NCBI GenBank assembly: GCA_947503715.1
Contig: CANNER010000002.1
Location: 372,001 to 436,000, forward strand
Source: an uncultured Caulobacterales bacterium
GTDB lineage: Bacteria; Pseudomonadota; Alphaproteobacteria; Caulobacterales; Maricaulaceae
DNA: 64,000 nucleotides
Direction of reading: 5' to 3'
In this document: positions 9,023 through 19,898 of the stretch, piece by piece
Layout of the letters: each line of letters opens with the position of its first letter
Numbering within the stretch: the stretch's first letter is position 1
The notes under the pieces: generated by a model
Told to the model about the DNA's origin: nothing
The model's database searches: none
Seen by the model: the letters and a program-made list of their open reading frames with translations, nothing else
Program-made: the position numbers and the translations under genes

Positions 9023-9170
9023 GGTAAGTCCCTTTTTTTTGTATAATCTCAGGGATTGCAGAACAATCCTACCATGACAAGGTTCCCGGCAAAAACTATT
9101 TTAGGTTATTAATGCATGTTAAATTTCGGAATGTTATTACCTGACCCATAAGCGGATTAGTCCATAAAAA

Positions 9171-9198
9171 AAACCCGCCCTCAAATGAGAGCGGGTTT
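9171..9198. terminator. Bidirectional terminator between pnp and the lipoprotein operon
   Basis: AAACCCGC (9171-9178) pairs with GCGGGTTT (9191-9198), with an A-run before and a TCTTTCTTTTT stretch after. It lies downstream of pnp on the minus strand; on the plus strand no gene reads into it. Confidence 0.75.
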
Positions 9199-9223
9199 CT
9201 TTCTTTTTATCTAACATAGAGTC

Positions 9224-9279
9224 CTGACCCGTTACTGGGTCAGCTCATCGCATAAATCGACACTTTAGTGTCGATTTAT
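9224..9279 (-). terminator. Two stem-loops directly after the pnp stop codon
   Basis: ATAAATCGACACT (9252-9264) and its exact complement (9267-9279) form a 13-bp hairpin four bases past the pnp stop. CTGACCC (9224-9230) and GGGTCAG (9237-9243) form a second stem. Neither has a clean T-run, so they may block 3' exonucleases on pnp mRNA, with termination at 9171-9198. Confidence 0.6.
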
Positions 9280-9282
9280 TGA

Positions 9283-11469
9283 CTAGTCATCGCGACGCTT
9301 ACGTGGGCGACGGCTGCGCTTTGGTTTTTCGTCTTCGTCGGACGAGTCACCTTCTTCGCGGGGAATTTCCTTGCCTGTTTCTTGATCGACGAATTTCATC
9401 GACAGGCGAACTTTACCGCGGTCATCAAAGCCCATCAGCTTGACATAGACTTCCTGACCCTCAGCGAGGAAATCAGACGGATGGTTCACACGCTCAGGTT
9501 TGATTTGAGACACGTGGACAAGGCCGTCCTTCTTGCCAAAGAAGTTCACGAAGGCGCCGAAATCGACAACCTTCACGACTTTACCTTTGTAGATCGCGCC
9601 GGCTTCCGGATCGGCCGTTAAGCCGTGGATCCATTCGCGGGCCGCATCAATGGACTTCTTATCCGTCGAAGCAATCTTGATCGTGCCGTCATCTTCGACA
9701 GAGACGCGGGCGCCTGTTGTGTCGACGATTTCGCGGATGACCTTGCCGCCCGTGCCGATGACGTCGCGGATTTTATCAACCGGGATTTTCATCGTTTCGA
9801 TACGTGGTGCAAATTCACCGACTTCTTCACGGGATGAGGCGAGACCTTTATTCATCTCGTCCAGAATGTGCAGGCGACCTGCATTGGCTTGCTCAAGAGC
9901 TGTCGTCATGATCTCTTCAGAGATGCCGGCGATCTTGATGTCCATTTGCAGGGACGTGATGCCTTCGGATGTACCGGCCACTTTAAAGTCCATATCGCCA
10001 AGGTGATCTTCGTCACCCAGGATATCAGAAAGAACCGCGATACCGGCATCATCCTTAATGAGGCCCATCGCGATACCGGATACCGGACGTTTCAGCGGAA
10101 CACCCGCATCCATCATGGCGAGGGAACAGCCACAGACTGTCGCCATGGAGGAGGAACCGTTGGATTCCATGATCTCGGAGACGAGACGGATGGTGTAAGG
10201 GAAATCATCCGGTGTTGGCAGAACAGCTTGAAGCGCGCGCCAGGCGAGCTTACCATGACCGTGCTCACGACGGGATGTTCCGCCCATACGACCGGCTTCA
10301 CCGACAGAATATGGCGGGAAGTTATAGTGCAGGAGGAACTTGTTCTTGATCGTGCCTGTCAGCTGATCGACAAATTGCTCGTCATCAGATGTACCGAGTG
10401 TCGCGACGCAGAGCGCCTGTGTTTCACCACGTGTGAAGAGCGCGGAACCATGTGTACGTTCCAGCAATCCAACTTGTGATTCAATCGGGCGAACCTGATC
10501 CAGTTTACGACCGTCAATCCGTTTCTTCGTCTTAATTACGGAGGTGCGGACAGTCTCGGATTCGATGGATTTGAACACGTCGGAGAAGACGTTTCCGGCC
10601 ATGCCGTCCGGATTGTCGTCAGATGCCAGAAGTTCGGCAGAGGCCATATCGCGAACATCGCGCAGCGCGTCCTGGCGCTCCATCTTGTCCGTTTTCTTAT
10701 AGGCCGCCTTGATGCCTTTCTCGGCAATCTTCTTCATGGCTTTCTTCTCGGCGGAGTAATCCGGCGTGACGAAATCCCAAGCGGGCTTCGCGGATTCTTC
10801 GGCCAATTCGATGATGGCATCGATGACGTCCTGACAGCTCTCATGCGCAAACATGACACCGCCGAGCATTTGCTCCTCGGTCAGTTCGTCCGCTTGCGAC
10901 TCCACCATCATAACGGCGTCTTCTGTGCCTGCCACGACGAGGTCGAGTTCAGACTCTTCCAGCTCTTGCAGGGTTGGGTTCAAAACATAGTCGCCGTCAA
11001 TGAGGCCGACACGCGCCGCGCCAATCGGGCCCATGAACGGAACACCGGAAATCGTCAGCGCGGCAGAAGCTGCGATCATGCCGATGATGTCCGGCTCGTT
11101 TTCGAGGTCATGTTGCAGGACTGTGATAACAACCTGAACTTCGTTTTTGAAACCCTTCGGGAAGAGTGGGCGAAGTGGACGGTCCGTCAGGCGGGAGATC
11201 AATGTCTCGCGTTCAGTCGGGCGACCTTCACGTTTGAAATATCCACCCGGGATTTTACCCGCAGCATAGAATTTTTCCATATAGTTGACGGTCAGCGGGA
11301 AGAAGCTCTGTCCCGGCTTTTCGGATTTCGCGGCACAGACGGTCGCGAGGAGTTTGGTGTCGCCGTAAGTGGCGAAGACTGCGCCATCGGCTTGGCGGGC
11401 CATGCCACCGGTTTCGAGGGTCAGCGTGCGGCCGGCCCAATCAATTGAGACTGTTTTCTTATCGAACAT
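9283..11469 (-). CDS. pnp: Polyribonucleotide nucleotidyltransferase (PNPase)
   Basis: A 728-residue phosphorolytic 3'-5' exoribonuclease. Two RNase PH domains (about 1-215 and 315-545) flank an all-helical linker. Then come a KH domain with IGTGGK in [19 protein letters not shown], an S1 domain ([23 protein letters not shown]) and an Asp/Arg-rich tail. [13 protein letters not shown] and [11 protein letters not shown] are diagnostic. It lies downstream of rpsO as in most proteobacteria, separated by a 245-bp leader. Confidence 0.97.
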   Translation of the reverse strand: MFDKKTVSIDWAGRTLTLETGGMARQADGAVFATYGDTKLLATVCAAKSEKPGQSFFPLTVNYMEKFYAAGKIPGGYFKREGRPTERETLISRLTDRPLRPLFPKGFKNEVQVVITVLQHDLENEPDIIGMIAASAALTISGVPFMGPIGAARVGLIDGDYVLNPTLQELEESELDLVVAGTEDAVMMVESQADELTEEQMLGGVMFAHESCQDVIDAIIELAEESAKPAWDFVTPDYSAEKKAMKKIAEKGIKAAYKKTDKMERQDALRDVRDMASAELLASDDNPDGMAGNVFSDVFKSIESETVRTSVIKTKKRIDGRKLDQVRPIESQVGLLERTHGSALFTRGETQALCVATLGTSDDEQFVDQLTGTIKNKFLLHYNFPPYSVGEAGRMGGTSRREHGHGKLAWRALQAVLPTPDDFPYTIRLVSEIMESNGSSSMATVCGCSLAMMDAGVPLKRPVSGIAMGLIKDDAGIAVLSDILGDEDHLGDMDFKVAGTSEGITSLQMDIKIAGISEEIMTTALEQANAGRLHILDEMNKGLASSREEVGEFAPRIETMKIPVDKIRDVIGTGGKVIREIVDTTGARVSVEDDGTIKIASTDKKSIDAAREWIHGLTADPEAGAIYKGKVVKVVDFGAFVNFFGKKDGLVHVSQIKPERVNHPSDFLAEGQEVYVKLMGFDDRGKVRLSMKFVDQETGKEIPREEGDSSDEDEKPKRSRRPRKRRDD

Positions 11470-11714
11470 ACGTAGATTTTCTTTCTTTCATCGTACTTGC
11501 TTTGCCATCTGGCAATTTTCCGCCCGCGTTCATTCGTGGTCCGGAAGGGATGCGCATCGTTGCGCCGTGCATTTAACTAACGCACAAGGGGCCGCTTTGT
11601 TCAGCGACCTCTGATTTCTTAGATAATTTGGGTGTTGTCGTGGAGCGGCACGCGTAAATCTTTCAGATTTAAGCTGTCGCCCTATCGGTAATTCGCTGAC
11701 GCGAATGGCCTTTT
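11470..11714 (-). promoter_or_regulatory. rpsO-pnp intergenic leader
   Basis: A 245-bp stretch without a gene. On the minus strand, rpsO is followed by ATTCGC-GTCA-GCGAAT and AAATCT-GAA-AGATTT stems (11650-11705). Nearer pnp there is TTGCCA/TGGCAA (11502-11515). In E. coli the same interval holds the rpsO terminator, a pnp promoter and the RNase III site used in PNPase autocontrol; a similar role here is inferred from position only. Confidence 0.45.
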
Positions 11715-11984
11715 TTAACGACGCAGACCCAAGCGTTTGATGAGGTCCTGATAACGGCTCTCATCTTTTTTCTTCACATAGGACAACAGGCTGCGACGCT
11801 TATTGACCATCAACAAAAGACCCCGACGGGAGTGGTTGTCTTTTTTGTTGGTTTTGAAATGTTCTGTCAGGTTGACAATCCGCTCTGTGAGGATCGCGAC
11901 CTGGACTTCGGGTGACCCTGTATCGCCGGGTTGCACTGCGTATTCGTTGATCAAAGCGGCTTTGCGCTCGGGTGTGATCGACAT
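11715..11984 (-). CDS. rpsO: 30S ribosomal protein S15
   Basis: An 89-residue protein that binds 16S rRNA helices in the central domain. Full-length match to the family: [36 protein letters not shown] and [20 protein letters not shown]. It lies 13 bp after truB and is likely on the same transcript. Confidence 0.97.
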   Translation of the reverse strand: MSITPERKAALINEYAVQPGDTGSPEVQVAILTERIVNLTEHFKTNKKDNHSRRGLLLMVNKRRSLLSYVKKKDESRYQDLIKRLGLRR

Positions 11985-11997
11985 CGGATATCTCCGT

Positions 11998-12912
11998 TTA
12001 AGTTATATTAAAAACACGTTTTGGAACTAACGTTCCATCACGCGGCGACAGAAGCGCAATTGGCGTGTCGTTCCATTCCGCCAAAATCAGATCGATGTCG
12101 GTGAATGTCTGCGGCGCGACAATAGAGCGTCCGTGTTTCAGATGGTTTGCGTCGGTTTCCGTGACGGCCAGCACCGGGATGTCGTCCAGTGCGGTCGAAA
12201 CGGGATACAACCCGTCCGAGACGCGCGCGACATCGCACATCTGTTCCAGTTCGTCCAGTGTTATTGACTGCGCCAGCGTGAACGGCCCGACACGGGTGCG
12301 ACGTAGGAGTGTCACATATCCGCAAGCGCCGAGAGAGGCTGCGAGATCACGCGCGAGGGAGCGGATATAAGTGCCTTTTCCGCAATCCACTTCGAATTTT
12401 GCCGTTTCCGATGTGGCCTCAATCAGTTCGAAACGGTCCACGCGAACGGGACGTGATTTGATCTCGACGGTTTCTCCGGCACGCGCGAGATCATAGGCGC
12501 GTTTGCCGTCAATCTTAATCGCGGAAAATTTTGGTGGGACCTGTTCAATCTCGCCCGTAAATTCAAGTAGGAATGCGCGGATATCCGCCTCGGCCGGACG
12601 CATGTCAGACGTCGCCGTCACGTCGCCTTCCGCATCCTGTGTGCTCCGGCTCTCGCCCCATGTGATTTCGAAGATATAGGATTTCGCCGCGTCCATCATA
12701 AAGGGAACGGTCTTCGTCGCCTCGCCCAGTGCAATTGGCAGAATACCACTCGCCAGCGGGTCCAACGTTCCCGCATGTCCGGCTTTTTGTGCCTGAAAGA
12801 GCCAGCGAACCTTACCGACCATCGGCGTTGAGCCAATACCGACCGCTTTATCCAGAACAACCCAGCCATGGACAGGGTTGCCTTTTTTTCGTTTTCGTCC
12901 GTTCGGGTCCAT
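11998..12912 (-). CDS. truB: tRNA pseudouridine(55) synthase TruB
   Basis: A 304-residue enzyme that makes Psi55 in the T-arm of tRNA. Catalytic Asp51 is in [20 protein letters not shown], and [17 protein letters not shown] and [12 protein letters not shown] are conserved. The C-terminal PUA-like region is present. Normally directly after rbfA, it is here separated from rbfA by a plus-strand lipoprotein gene. Confidence 0.95.
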   Translation of the reverse strand: MDPNGRKRKKGNPVHGWVVLDKAVGIGSTPMVGKVRWLFQAQKAGHAGTLDPLASGILPIALGEATKTVPFMMDAAKSYIFEITWGESRSTQDAEGDVTATSDMRPAEADIRAFLLEFTGEIEQVPPKFSAIKIDGKRAYDLARAGETVEIKSRPVRVDRFELIEATSETAKFEVDCGKGTYIRSLARDLAASLGACGYVTLLRRTRVGPFTLAQSITLDELEQMCDVARVSDGLYPVSTALDDIPVLAVTETDANHLKHGRSIVAPQTFTDIDLILAEWNDTPIALLSPRDGTLVPKRVFNIT

Positions 12913-13019
12913 AGGGTTGCTTCTTTGATAACCGTAATGCTGATCTTATTGTTCCTTGCCGATCAGTGCGACATCGGCAATGTTATGAAATATCACAAAA
13001 ACTAGGTCTGGAGCTACCA

Positions 13020-13442
13020 ATGAATAATACTAAATTATTTTTAGGATTGGCGGCAACGGTGAGTCTTTCTGCCTGCGTCACTGGGTTAGATACAGTAAAA
13101 ATGACATCACAACCTTCCGAGGCGCTAGTCGTTTTTGAAGATAGCGCCCAGGAACTGCAGCCCCAAACGTGCAATACCCCTTGTGAGATCAAGCTTAGTG
13201 AGTACCGGACCTATAAAACGACGGTGAGTAAAAGCGGTTATGAAGATTACACCGTTATCATTGAACCGCAGGTTTCGACGTCGCTAGAGACCGTTATGGT
13301 ACCAGGAACAGCGGGAGGTGCGATCATTGGGGCGCAAGTTTCGACACAAAGAGTAACGACCGAGTCTTTGTCTCCTAATGATTTGGATGTCATTTTGATC
13401 CCAACAGAGGGGGCATCTGACGGCAAGGACGCAGACGGATAA
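13020..13442 (+). CDS. PEGA-domain-like lipoprotein
   Basis: A 140-residue protein with lipobox SLSAC (Cys19). The segment SQPSEALVVFEDSAQELQPQ, then CNTPCEIKLSEYRTYKTTV and SKSGYEDYTV, follows the PEGA pattern (a small beta domain with TPC..i.l and G..y). A Gly-rich GTAGGAIIGA stretch follows. I chose the start at 13020 because it begins the signal peptide. It sits head-on between rbfA and truB and ends at a strong shared terminator. Confidence 0.7.
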   Translation: MNNTKLFLGLAATVSLSACVTGLDTVKMTSQPSEALVVFEDSAQELQPQTCNTPCEIKLSEYRTYKTTVSKSGYEDYTVIIEPQVSTSLETVMVPGTAGGAIIGAQVSTQRVTTESLSPNDLDVILIPTEGASDGKDADG

Positions 13443-13490
13443 ACGTCTGAGAGCAGGTGTTTTTTTGCAGAGATACAATCTCGGTCTGAT

Positions 13491-13523
13491 AAAAGAAATC
13501 TCTGCTTCGCGGAGATTTCTTTT
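13491..13523. terminator. Bidirectional terminator overlapping the rbfA stop
   Basis: Arms AAAAGAAATCTC (13491-13502) and GAGATTTCTTTT (13512-13523) pair over 12 bp with a 9-nt loop containing TTCG. It ends the plus-strand lipoprotein gene and includes the last bases of the rbfA stop codon, so it could also stop transcription leaving rbfA. Confidence 0.8.
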
Positions 13524-13905
13524 ATTTACCTAAATCCTGTTGGATTTTTGGGTCTTTTAGAAGACGGGTCATGGCTTCCGCCGTATCGAAACTCTCATCC
13601 TTCATAAAACGAAGACGCGGTGTGGATTTCATTTGCATCTCTTTTCCCAAGCGCCCGCGCAGGAACGATCCACACCGTTGTAGCGCTTTGATGACTTTAT
13701 CCGCGTCATGATCGGTTCCCAGCGGGCTCGCATAGACGATCGCGTGTTTCAGGTCCGGAGAGGCGCGGACTTCGGAAATTGTCACAGACACACCTTGCAA
13801 GTCGGGATCACGCAGATTTTCTTTCGCTAAAATTTCGGCCAGTGCACGACGGATTAATTCACCGGCCTTGAGTTGGCGCTGAGAGGGGGGGCGGTTCTTA
13901 GACAT
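13522..13905 (-). CDS. rbfA: 30S ribosome-binding factor RbfA
   Basis: A 127-residue KH-fold protein needed for 16S 5'-end maturation and cold adaptation. Conserved RQLKAGELIRRALAEIL, DPDLQGVSVTISEVRASPDL and TPRLRFMKDESFD are visible. The ATG at 13905 follows GGGAGAC and is preferred over the longer frame. Its usual neighbours infB and truB are both separated from it by plus-strand genes. Confidence 0.93.
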   Translation of the reverse strand: MSKNRPPSQRQLKAGELIRRALAEILAKENLRDPDLQGVSVTISEVRASPDLKHAIVYASPLGTDHDADKVIKALQRCGSFLRGRLGKEMQMKSTPRLRFMKDESFDTAEAMTRLLKDPKIQQDLGK

Positions 13906-14088
13906 AGTCTCCCTTAAAGATTTAATGAGGCGTTTCCAAGTCATTGGCCCAGCTAGGAATCATAATCAAAAAAAGACGATATTTCCTTTTTATATAAAAA
14001 AACCTATGCAAAATATAGAAACTTAATAGCCCTCAAATTTCTAATCTCCCGTGTAATTGGGTTATGAAAACGCCTACAGGAGATAAAA

Positions 14089-14732
14089 ATGCGTTCACGT
14101 TTATTCATGATGGCCGCCGCAACGACAGCATGATGTCATTGCCGATTGGGCAGGCTTTTGCCTCCGACGTCGAGGACCCTTGGTTAATCCGCCTGCGCGG
14201 TTTGGCCGTTGTGCCTGAAGAAGACGGAACGGCCACGCCCATTGGTGGTGATGTCAGTATTGATGATCAAATTGTGCCCGAAATCGACTTTTCATATTTC
14301 GTGAAAGAAAATATTGCTTTCGAATTGGTCGTCGCCACGACACCGCATGATAATTCGGTCCAAAACTCCAGTCTTGGAAATGTCAATATTGGTGACGTGT
14401 GGCTCTTGCCGCCCACTCTTCTGGCGCAATACCACTTTAGCCCGCGTGCCAATATCCGCCCTTACGTCGGGGCTGGAATTTATTACACATTCTTCCTTGA
14501 GCAGGATGTACCGGATGGTCTGACCTCTGTTAATTACGATAATAATTTCGGGTTCGCGCTACAGGCCGGTGTCGATATTCCGGTCAATGAGACCTATTTT
14601 GTCAACTTCGATGTAAAGAAGTTATGGCTTGAAACGGATGTCACTGTTGATGCTGGCGGACTGGGTATTTTAACGGCGGAAGCCGATATTGATCCTTGGA
14701 TTTTCGGTGTAGGCGTCGGCCGCCGATTCTAA
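14089..14732 (+). pseudogene. OmpW-family outer-membrane protein with the signal peptide in another frame
   Basis: The body (from 14130, about 200 residues) is an OmpW-type 8-strand barrel: RLRGLAVVPEEDG, PEIDFSYFVKENIAFELVVA, ANIRPYVGAGIYYT and the C-terminal FGVGVGRRF ending in Phe. The ribosome site AGGAGATAAAA and ATG at 14089 lie in a different frame, reading MRSRLFMMAAATTA then TGA at 14131. A -1 shift at GCATGATG would join it to MMSLPIGQAFA/SDVED, a perfect cleavable signal peptide. It is either a real frameshift mutation, a sequence error, or re-initiation at the ATGATG. Head-on to infB and rbfA. Confidence 0.65.
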
Positions 14733-14787
14733 ATTAATTCGGTAAATTTTGGACACCCCTCCCTTTGTCGTCCGAATTTTACAAAAA

Positions 14788-14816
14788 AGCCCTCCCGGAT
14801 CAATCCGAGGAGGGCT
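14788..14816. terminator. Bidirectional terminator between ompW and infB
   Basis: AGCCCTCC-CGGAT (14788-14800) pairs with ATCCG-A-GGAGGGCT (14803-14816) with a single bulged A. A-run upstream and AAATTTTTAT downstream let it serve both converging genes. Confidence 0.85.
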
Positions 14817-14843
14817 AAATTTTTATAATGATGTAAGTATGGT

Positions 14844-17435
14844 CTAGTCCAGTGTGCGGTCCAGCATCTCGACGGTGAAGCACTCGATCTGATCGCCTTT
14901 GCGAAGATCGTGATAACCTTCAAAGCCCATACCGCATTCCATACCGGCCTGAACCTTTGGCACTTCGTCCTTGAAACGTTTGAGAGTCGACAGCTCGCCT
15001 TCATGGATGACAACGTCATCGCGGAGGAGGCGTACACCGGAGCCACGTTCGACGCGACCTTCCGTGACTTTACACCCGGCAACTTTACCGAGCTTGGTAA
15101 TGTCGAAGACTTCCAGAATTTCGGCATAACCGATAAAGGTTTCGCGACGTTCCGGCTTGAGCATGCCTTCCAGCGCACCTTTAATTTCATCCAGTAATTG
15201 ATAGATGATTGAGTAATAGCGGATTTCGACGCCCTCGCGCTCGGCCAAATCCTTGGCTTGGCGATTGGCGCGGACGTTAAAGGCGATGATTGGCGCGCCG
15301 GCCGTTTTGGCCTGCATGACATCGCTTTCGGAAATACCACCGGCGGCGGCATAGACCACGCGCGCGCGGACTTCGTCATTACCAAGATCTTCGAGTGAGG
15401 TCTTGATCGCTTGCGCGGAGCCCTCAACGTCAGATTTGACCAGAACGGGGAGGTCGGAAACTTCCTTGTTCTGCAATTTCGCCATCATCTGTTCCATGGA
15501 GGCCATAGCAGATGGTGCGGAAATTTCCGTCTTCTTACGTTTCTCGACGCGGTATTCCGTGATCTCGCGCGCTTTCTGCTCATCAGAGACGACCGCGAAA
15601 GGCTCACCCGGCATGGGTGCGCCGTCCAGGCCCATCATTTCCACGGCGACGGATGGCCCGGCCTTTTTCACAGGCTTGCCCTTCTCATCCATCATGGCTT
15701 TGACCTTGCCCCAATGTTCGCCCGCCACAACGACAGCGCCGCGTTCCAGCGTACCGCGTTTGACGAGAAGCGTTGCGACTGCGCCGCGTCCCTTCTCGAT
15801 CTTGGATTCAATGACCAGACCATCCGAATTACGGGTCGGGTTGGCTTTCAATTCCATCAGCTCAGCTTGGTTGACGATGGCTTCTGCCAAGTCTTGCAAG
15901 CCCGTCTTCTCCTTGGCGGAGACGGGAATTGCCTGAACGTCACCGGACATGCTTTCCGTGATGATATTGTGTTGCAGGAGGTCGGTTTCGACTTTTTGCG
16001 GGTTAGCCTCATAGGCGTCCATTTTGTTAATGGCGACAATGATCGGCGTGTCAGCTTCCTGAGCATATTTAATTGACTCAATCGTTTGCGGCATAACACC
16101 GTCATCCGCTGCAACGACCAGGACGACAATATCCACAGCCGCCGCACCCCGTGTCCGCATTTCAGAGAACGCGGCATGGCCCGGTGTGTCGAGGACAGTA
16201 ATCTTATCGCCGGACTTCAGCTCGATTTGATACGCACCAATATGTTGCGTAATCCCGCCCGCTTCGCCGGACGCTACATCCGTCGTGCGGAGGGCATCGA
16301 GGAGCGAGGTCTTACCGTGGTCAACGTGACCCATCACGGCGATGACGGGTGCGCGCGGCTTACGGTCTTTTTCATCCGACGGTGTATCATCAATAATAAA
16401 GTCGGTTTCGACATCCGCGTCAGAGACACGTTTAACGATATGTCCAAAGTCTTCGACGATGAGTTCCGCGAGATCCGCATCAATCACATCATTGACGGTG
16501 TGCATCTCACCTTGGTTCATCAGGTATTTGACAACGGCTGCGCCGCGTTCGGACATCCGGTTGGCCAGATCGGCGATCGTGATGGCTTCCGGAATGGTCA
16601 CTTCGCGCTGAACTTTATCTGCACCACGACCACCGCCGCGTTGACGTTGCTTTTCCCGTTCGCGCGCGCGCTTCATAGAGGCGAGTGAGCGCTGACGTTC
16701 ATCATTACCGGACAGGGCCGACACGATGGTCAACTTACCGCGACGTCGCTTGGTTTCACCCTTGGACCGCGTTGGTGGCGGCGCGGCCCGCTTTTTCTTC
16801 ACACGACCGCCGGCTTTTTGCAGCTCGGTCAGGGCGTCTTTTTTCTCTTCAGGTTTTTTATTCAGCGGTGAGCCAACAGATTTTTTCTGCAGACGCGCAG
16901 CTTCTTCGGCCTCGGCTTTTTTCTTGGCAGCTTCCTCTTCTTCGAGGCGCTTCATTTCCTCGGCTTCCGCTTCGCGGCGTTTCTGCTCCAGCAGTTGGCG
17001 CTCTTCCTCGACACGGGCGAGGCGGGCTTCTTCTTCGGCTTTGCGCTGTGCGGCGCGTTCTTCCTGCTGCTTCTGCGCAGATGAAAGCGCCTTTTGACGC
17101 TTCATATATTCTGCTTTGGATAGGCCAAGGCGTCGCGCGGCCTCTGCAATTTGCGCATCCTTGGTCAGGATGGGCGGCGCTTTTGGTTTGGGCGGCGTAA
17201 CCGGTGCAGCCGTCTTTGGCGCAGCAGGTTTCGGCGGCGCCATTTTAGGCGGGCTGATCGGCGTCGCGGTCTTGGACGTCGCAGGTTTCTTTGCGCCGGG
17301 CCGAACGATAACCTTCTTTTTCTTTTCGACCACAACGGCGGAATTCGGGCCGGAGCGTCTGGCGGGACCACGGTTTGCGCCACCAAGCGTCAGAGGGCGG
17401 CGGCCACCGGGTTTTTTATCATTACTATTTGTCAT
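14844..17435 (-). CDS. infB: Translation initiation factor IF-2
   Basis: An 863-residue GTPase that brings initiator tRNA to the 30S subunit. The N-terminal third is a long Ala/Pro/Lys linker and charged coiled coil. The G domain begins near residue 368 with [14 protein letters not shown], followed by [20 protein letters not shown] and SAK. Domains II-IV follow, with [19 protein letters not shown] and the C-terminal [18 protein letters not shown]. It follows ylxR by 185 bp. Confidence 0.97.
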   Translation of the reverse strand: MTNSNDKKPGGRRPLTLGGANRGPARRSGPNSAVVVEKKKKVIVRPGAKKPATSKTATPISPPKMAPPKPAAPKTAAPVTPPKPKAPPILTKDAQIAEAARRLGLSKAEYMKRQKALSSAQKQQEERAAQRKAEEEARLARVEEERQLLEQKRREAEAEEMKRLEEEEAAKKKAEAEEAARLQKKSVGSPLNKKPEEKKDALTELQKAGGRVKKKRAAPPPTRSKGETKRRRGKLTIVSALSGNDERQRSLASMKRAREREKQRQRGGGRGADKVQREVTIPEAITIADLANRMSERGAAVVKYLMNQGEMHTVNDVIDADLAELIVEDFGHIVKRVSDADVETDFIIDDTPSDEKDRKPRAPVIAVMGHVDHGKTSLLDALRTTDVASGEAGGITQHIGAYQIELKSGDKITVLDTPGHAAFSEMRTRGAAAVDIVVLVVAADDGVMPQTIESIKYAQEADTPIIVAINKMDAYEANPQKVETDLLQHNIITESMSGDVQAIPVSAKEKTGLQDLAEAIVNQAELMELKANPTRNSDGLVIESKIEKGRGAVATLLVKRGTLERGAVVVAGEHWGKVKAMMDEKGKPVKKAGPSVAVEMMGLDGAPMPGEPFAVVSDEQKAREITEYRVEKRKKTEISAPSAMASMEQMMAKLQNKEVSDLPVLVKSDVEGSAQAIKTSLEDLGNDEVRARVVYAAAGGISESDVMQAKTAGAPIIAFNVRANRQAKDLAEREGVEIRYYSIIYQLLDEIKGALEGMLKPERRETFIGYAEILEVFDITKLGKVAGCKVTEGRVERGSGVRLLRDDVVIHEGELSTLKRFKDEVPKVQAGMECGMGFEGYHDLRKGDQIECFTVEMLDRTLD

Positions 17436-17620
17436 ATCATTTTCCTGCGAAGCGGGGCCGGGTCATAACGCCGGGTGGCCGTTTCGCGTAGTGTTCCTTG
17501 CTCGCGCGGAGAGTCCGCGTAACTTAAGGGAATTGGCGCATTTGGCAACATCCAATCACCGTCTGCGTTAAAACTGTCTGTCTAGGCTCTTCCGCCCTAG
17601 AATACGGCTCTATAGACGCA

Positions 17621-18391
17621 TTAGAAAGCTTCGTGTTGAGCGTCCACCCAACCCTCTGGAACTAACGGAATAAAGCCACTCAAACGTCGCGCGGAAATCC
17701 CCAATGATTTTGCCAGCCGCCCATGGGGTAGCGCGCAATGGATAATGGCCTCACGCCCCACGACCGCGCCAATCTCTAGGCTGTCAAAACACCCAATCAC
17801 GCGGGGTAGGGGTAACTCAACTTCAAAAGCTATCGCTTTGGACAGGGCGCGGATTTTCCCGCGCGATCCTTCCGCCCCGTCAGACGCCTCAATGCGCCAG
17901 CCGAGCGCATCGGATCGTGCAGCAGCCATGACTTGGTCAAATCCGATAAATAATTTGCCGGATTTCTTCGCCATCCCGATCAGGGACAGGGTATGACGCT
18001 TTAAGCCCGCCTCGACCTGCGCGGGCAGATCATCCGGAAGAGAGACATTACCCTTGAAGCCCCGTTTGAAACCGCCTTTTTTAATGGCCGTCTCTAAATC
18101 CTCACGCGTGGAACTCACCCAAACACCCCGTCCGGGCAGTTTGCCTTTAATATCAGGATAAACCGTATTTTCCGGTCCCACGACAAAGCGGATCATCTCC
18201 TGTGGGTCGCGAACTTCATTCCGTGCCACGCAACGACGCTCACGCGATTTATGACCGCGCGTATCGAGATGGTCGGGGATGATGATATCGGGTTGGTCGT
18301 TCAAGTCGCGCGATATGGGGGATGGGTTGGGGTTTGGCAAGAGGTGAGCCGCGCAGACATTCGCAAAACCTGTCTGGGTTATTATACTCAC
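17621..18391 (-). CDS. YlxR (DUF448) and L7Ae-like RNA-binding fusion protein
   Basis: A 256-residue protein, the alphaproteobacterial long form. A YlxR domain (about residues 50-125: ERRCVARNEVRDPQEMIRFV, GRGVWVSSTREDLETAI) is followed by an L7Ae/YlxQ-like domain (LIGMAKKSGKLFIGFDQVMAA). It probably binds RNA in ribosome assembly or transcription. The frame opens with GTG at 18391; residues 1-45 are not conserved-looking, so the true start may be further in. nusA, the usual upstream neighbour, lies 2.4 kb away. Confidence 0.85.
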   Translation of the reverse strand: MSIITQTGFANVCAAHLLPNPNPSPISRDLNDQPDIIIPDHLDTRGHKSRERRCVARNEVRDPQEMIRFVVGPENTVYPDIKGKLPGRGVWVSSTREDLETAIKKGGFKRGFKGNVSLPDDLPAQVEAGLKRHTLSLIGMAKKSGKLFIGFDQVMAAARSDALGWRIEASDGAEGSRGKIRALSKAIAFEVELPLPRVIGCFDSLEIGAVVGREAIIHCALPHGRLAKSLGISARRLSGFIPLVPEGWVDAQHEAF

Positions 18392-18780
18392 TCACGTGGC
18401 CTTAATCGCCTCAACGATTATATCCAACAGGATTTCCGTATGTTTTATAGGCAAAACCGAAAAATTTTGCACAGCAACTGTCCGATGAAAGTCGGAACAG
18501 CACAAAATATTGGCTTCATTTTGACATTTTTTTCAACGGAGGCAATGTGCGACCCATATTACGAATTTGATTATTTTTAGTAGTGAATCCAAGGTAGACA
18601 AACAAGCTTTGTCTGGCCTATAAACTCGTTTAACCTATTGTTTTAGCTGTCTATTTTTGCATATCTGCTAAGGCGTCTATGTGGGTTCCGGGATGATTTT
18701 TTCGGTCTAAAGAAAAATGGCGGCAAGGGTGTGACCTCGCCGCCCAACGCCTAAAAGCATCGATAGAAAGGACCCATCAC
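18392..18780. other. Intergenic region between ylxR and urcA
   Basis: A 389-bp divergent intergenic region with no supportable gene. It is AT-rich around 18470-18620. AGACAAA/TTTGTCT (18594-18614) is a small inverted repeat. A hairpin GGCGGC-A-AGG / CCT-C-GCCGCC (18719-18744) lies in the leader of urcA, ahead of its AGAAAGGA ribosome site. The promoters of both divergent genes must lie here; I cannot place them securely. Confidence 0.5.
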
Positions 18781-19179
18781 ATGCTTATTAAACGAAACGT
18801 CAATATGCTCTCTCAGATTGGTGCCGTCAATAATTTGGGGCGCGCTCTTGCCTCGGCGGCTATCATCTCCACGCTCGCTCTGGCGTCCACAGCTCACGCT
18901 GGCGGCGAAATCCTCGTCGAACGGGTCGTTACAGTTAAATTTAATGCGTCTGAACTTGTCGCGCCAAACGGTGTCGAAGATGTTTATGCAAAAATTGAGA
19001 AGAAAGCGATACGCGTCTGCAAAGATGATCGTGCAACCCGATATTATACGGGCGAAACCGTCTCGGAATGTACCAAAGACCTCTTGGCCCAATTTATTGA
19101 AGCCGCAGATATTGAGTCGCTGCAAGCTTATCACGCCTCAAAATTGTCATCGAAAAGTGAGAAATTTGCGCTTAATTAA
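18781..19179 (+). CDS. UrcA family secreted protein (first copy)
   Basis: A 132-residue exported protein. Signal peptide to AHA (about residue 40). The mature domain shows the UrcA pattern: VKFNASELVAPNGVEDVYAKI, then AIRVCKDDRAT and a second Cys in SECTKDLLAQFI, an expected disulfide pair. UrcA proteins are small periplasmic proteins of unknown function common in this group of alphaproteobacteria. The ATG follows AGAAAGGA; an in-frame ATG 24 bp later would give a shorter signal peptide. Confidence 0.8.
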   Translation: MLIKRNVNMLSQIGAVNNLGRALASAAIISTLALASTAHAGGEILVERVVTVKFNASELVAPNGVEDVYAKIEKKAIRVCKDDRATRYYTGETVSECTKDLLAQFIEAADIESLQAYHASKLSSKSEKFALN

Positions 19180-19358
19180 TGCGGATGATTGACGCGGTTG
19201 AACGACCATCCAGATATTTAAGATACATAAATTTAGCGCCTCGCAGAATATAGGTTTTGCGGGGCGTTATGGCCGGAAATCTACTCCTGTCGGACTTAGA
19301 GCAAACTTAATTCTCAACTATTTGGTTTTAAATATTCTTAGCCGCGAAGCTTTCCACT

Positions 19359-19446
19359 GTCATGTCGTGCTTGATGAGGGACCTAAGCCTACTTTCTCAA
19401 ATTTGCGTTTTGCAAACGATAGCTCCCGCATCACATGCGGAGTGAA
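19359..19446. repeat. Dispersed long palindrome, degenerate copy A
   Basis: The left arm begins GTCATGTCGTGCTTGATGAG (19359) and the right arm is AGCTCCCGCATCACATGCGG with AGTGA (19421-19445). The arms are imperfect complements that keep the GTCA...TGA(C) ends, as in the palindromic intergenic repeats common in alphaproteobacteria. Confidence 0.55.
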
Positions 19447-19723
19447 AGTTGGTTTTTTACGGCGCTGTAAAGATAATACTCGGTAATGCAAATTTTTAAA
19501 CCGTAGATTGGCATTTTCTTTTCTAGAAATAAGTGCCTGTCCTAGGTGCAGACCGTGGCCTCGTGGTTTGTTGAAATCATTGCGTTAATCGACCTCCGCG
19601 CCTGTGACGGACAAAGAAACGGTGCTTGTCATTAGGTGAAGCCGGGTAATGTCGGTGGAGCTGGGTGGCCTGACGCGCGCGGAGCGTCCGCAATCAACCC
19701 TGTGAGTCGATTGCAGCGTAGCG

Positions 19724-19773
19724 CCGAACCGCTATGCGGTTCGGTTCCTTGCCATTTGATTATCAATCAAATG
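19724..19773. ncRNA. Twin perfect hairpins, possible 3' end of an unidentified RNA
   Basis: CCGAACCGC-TAT-GCGGTTCGG (19724-19744) and CATTTGATT-ATC-AATCAAATG (19753-19773) are two consecutive 9-bp perfect stems with 3-nt loops, 8 bp apart. Just upstream are GACGC/GCGTC and GCAATC/GATTGC stems (19672-19714). The arrangement looks like a folded RNA or an inserted palindromic element. No T-run follows, so it is not a classical terminator. Confidence 0.3.
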
Positions 19774-19898
19774 TCTTCGTCATGAATGGTTTGGTCGTCC
19801 GTGCGAAAAGGCATCGCCGCGTGAGACCGGAAGATTCGAAAACATAACTTATATTTGGTTTGCGATCAGAACCCAGACGACCACGCGGACACCCCGTT

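Noticed and set aside
19610-19720. Cobalamin-riboswitch-like words (GGTGCTT, GAAGCCGGGTAATGTCGG, CCGCAATC)
   Set aside because: The conserved B12-box core and spacing are missing, and the next gene (tdk) is not a B12-linked gene.
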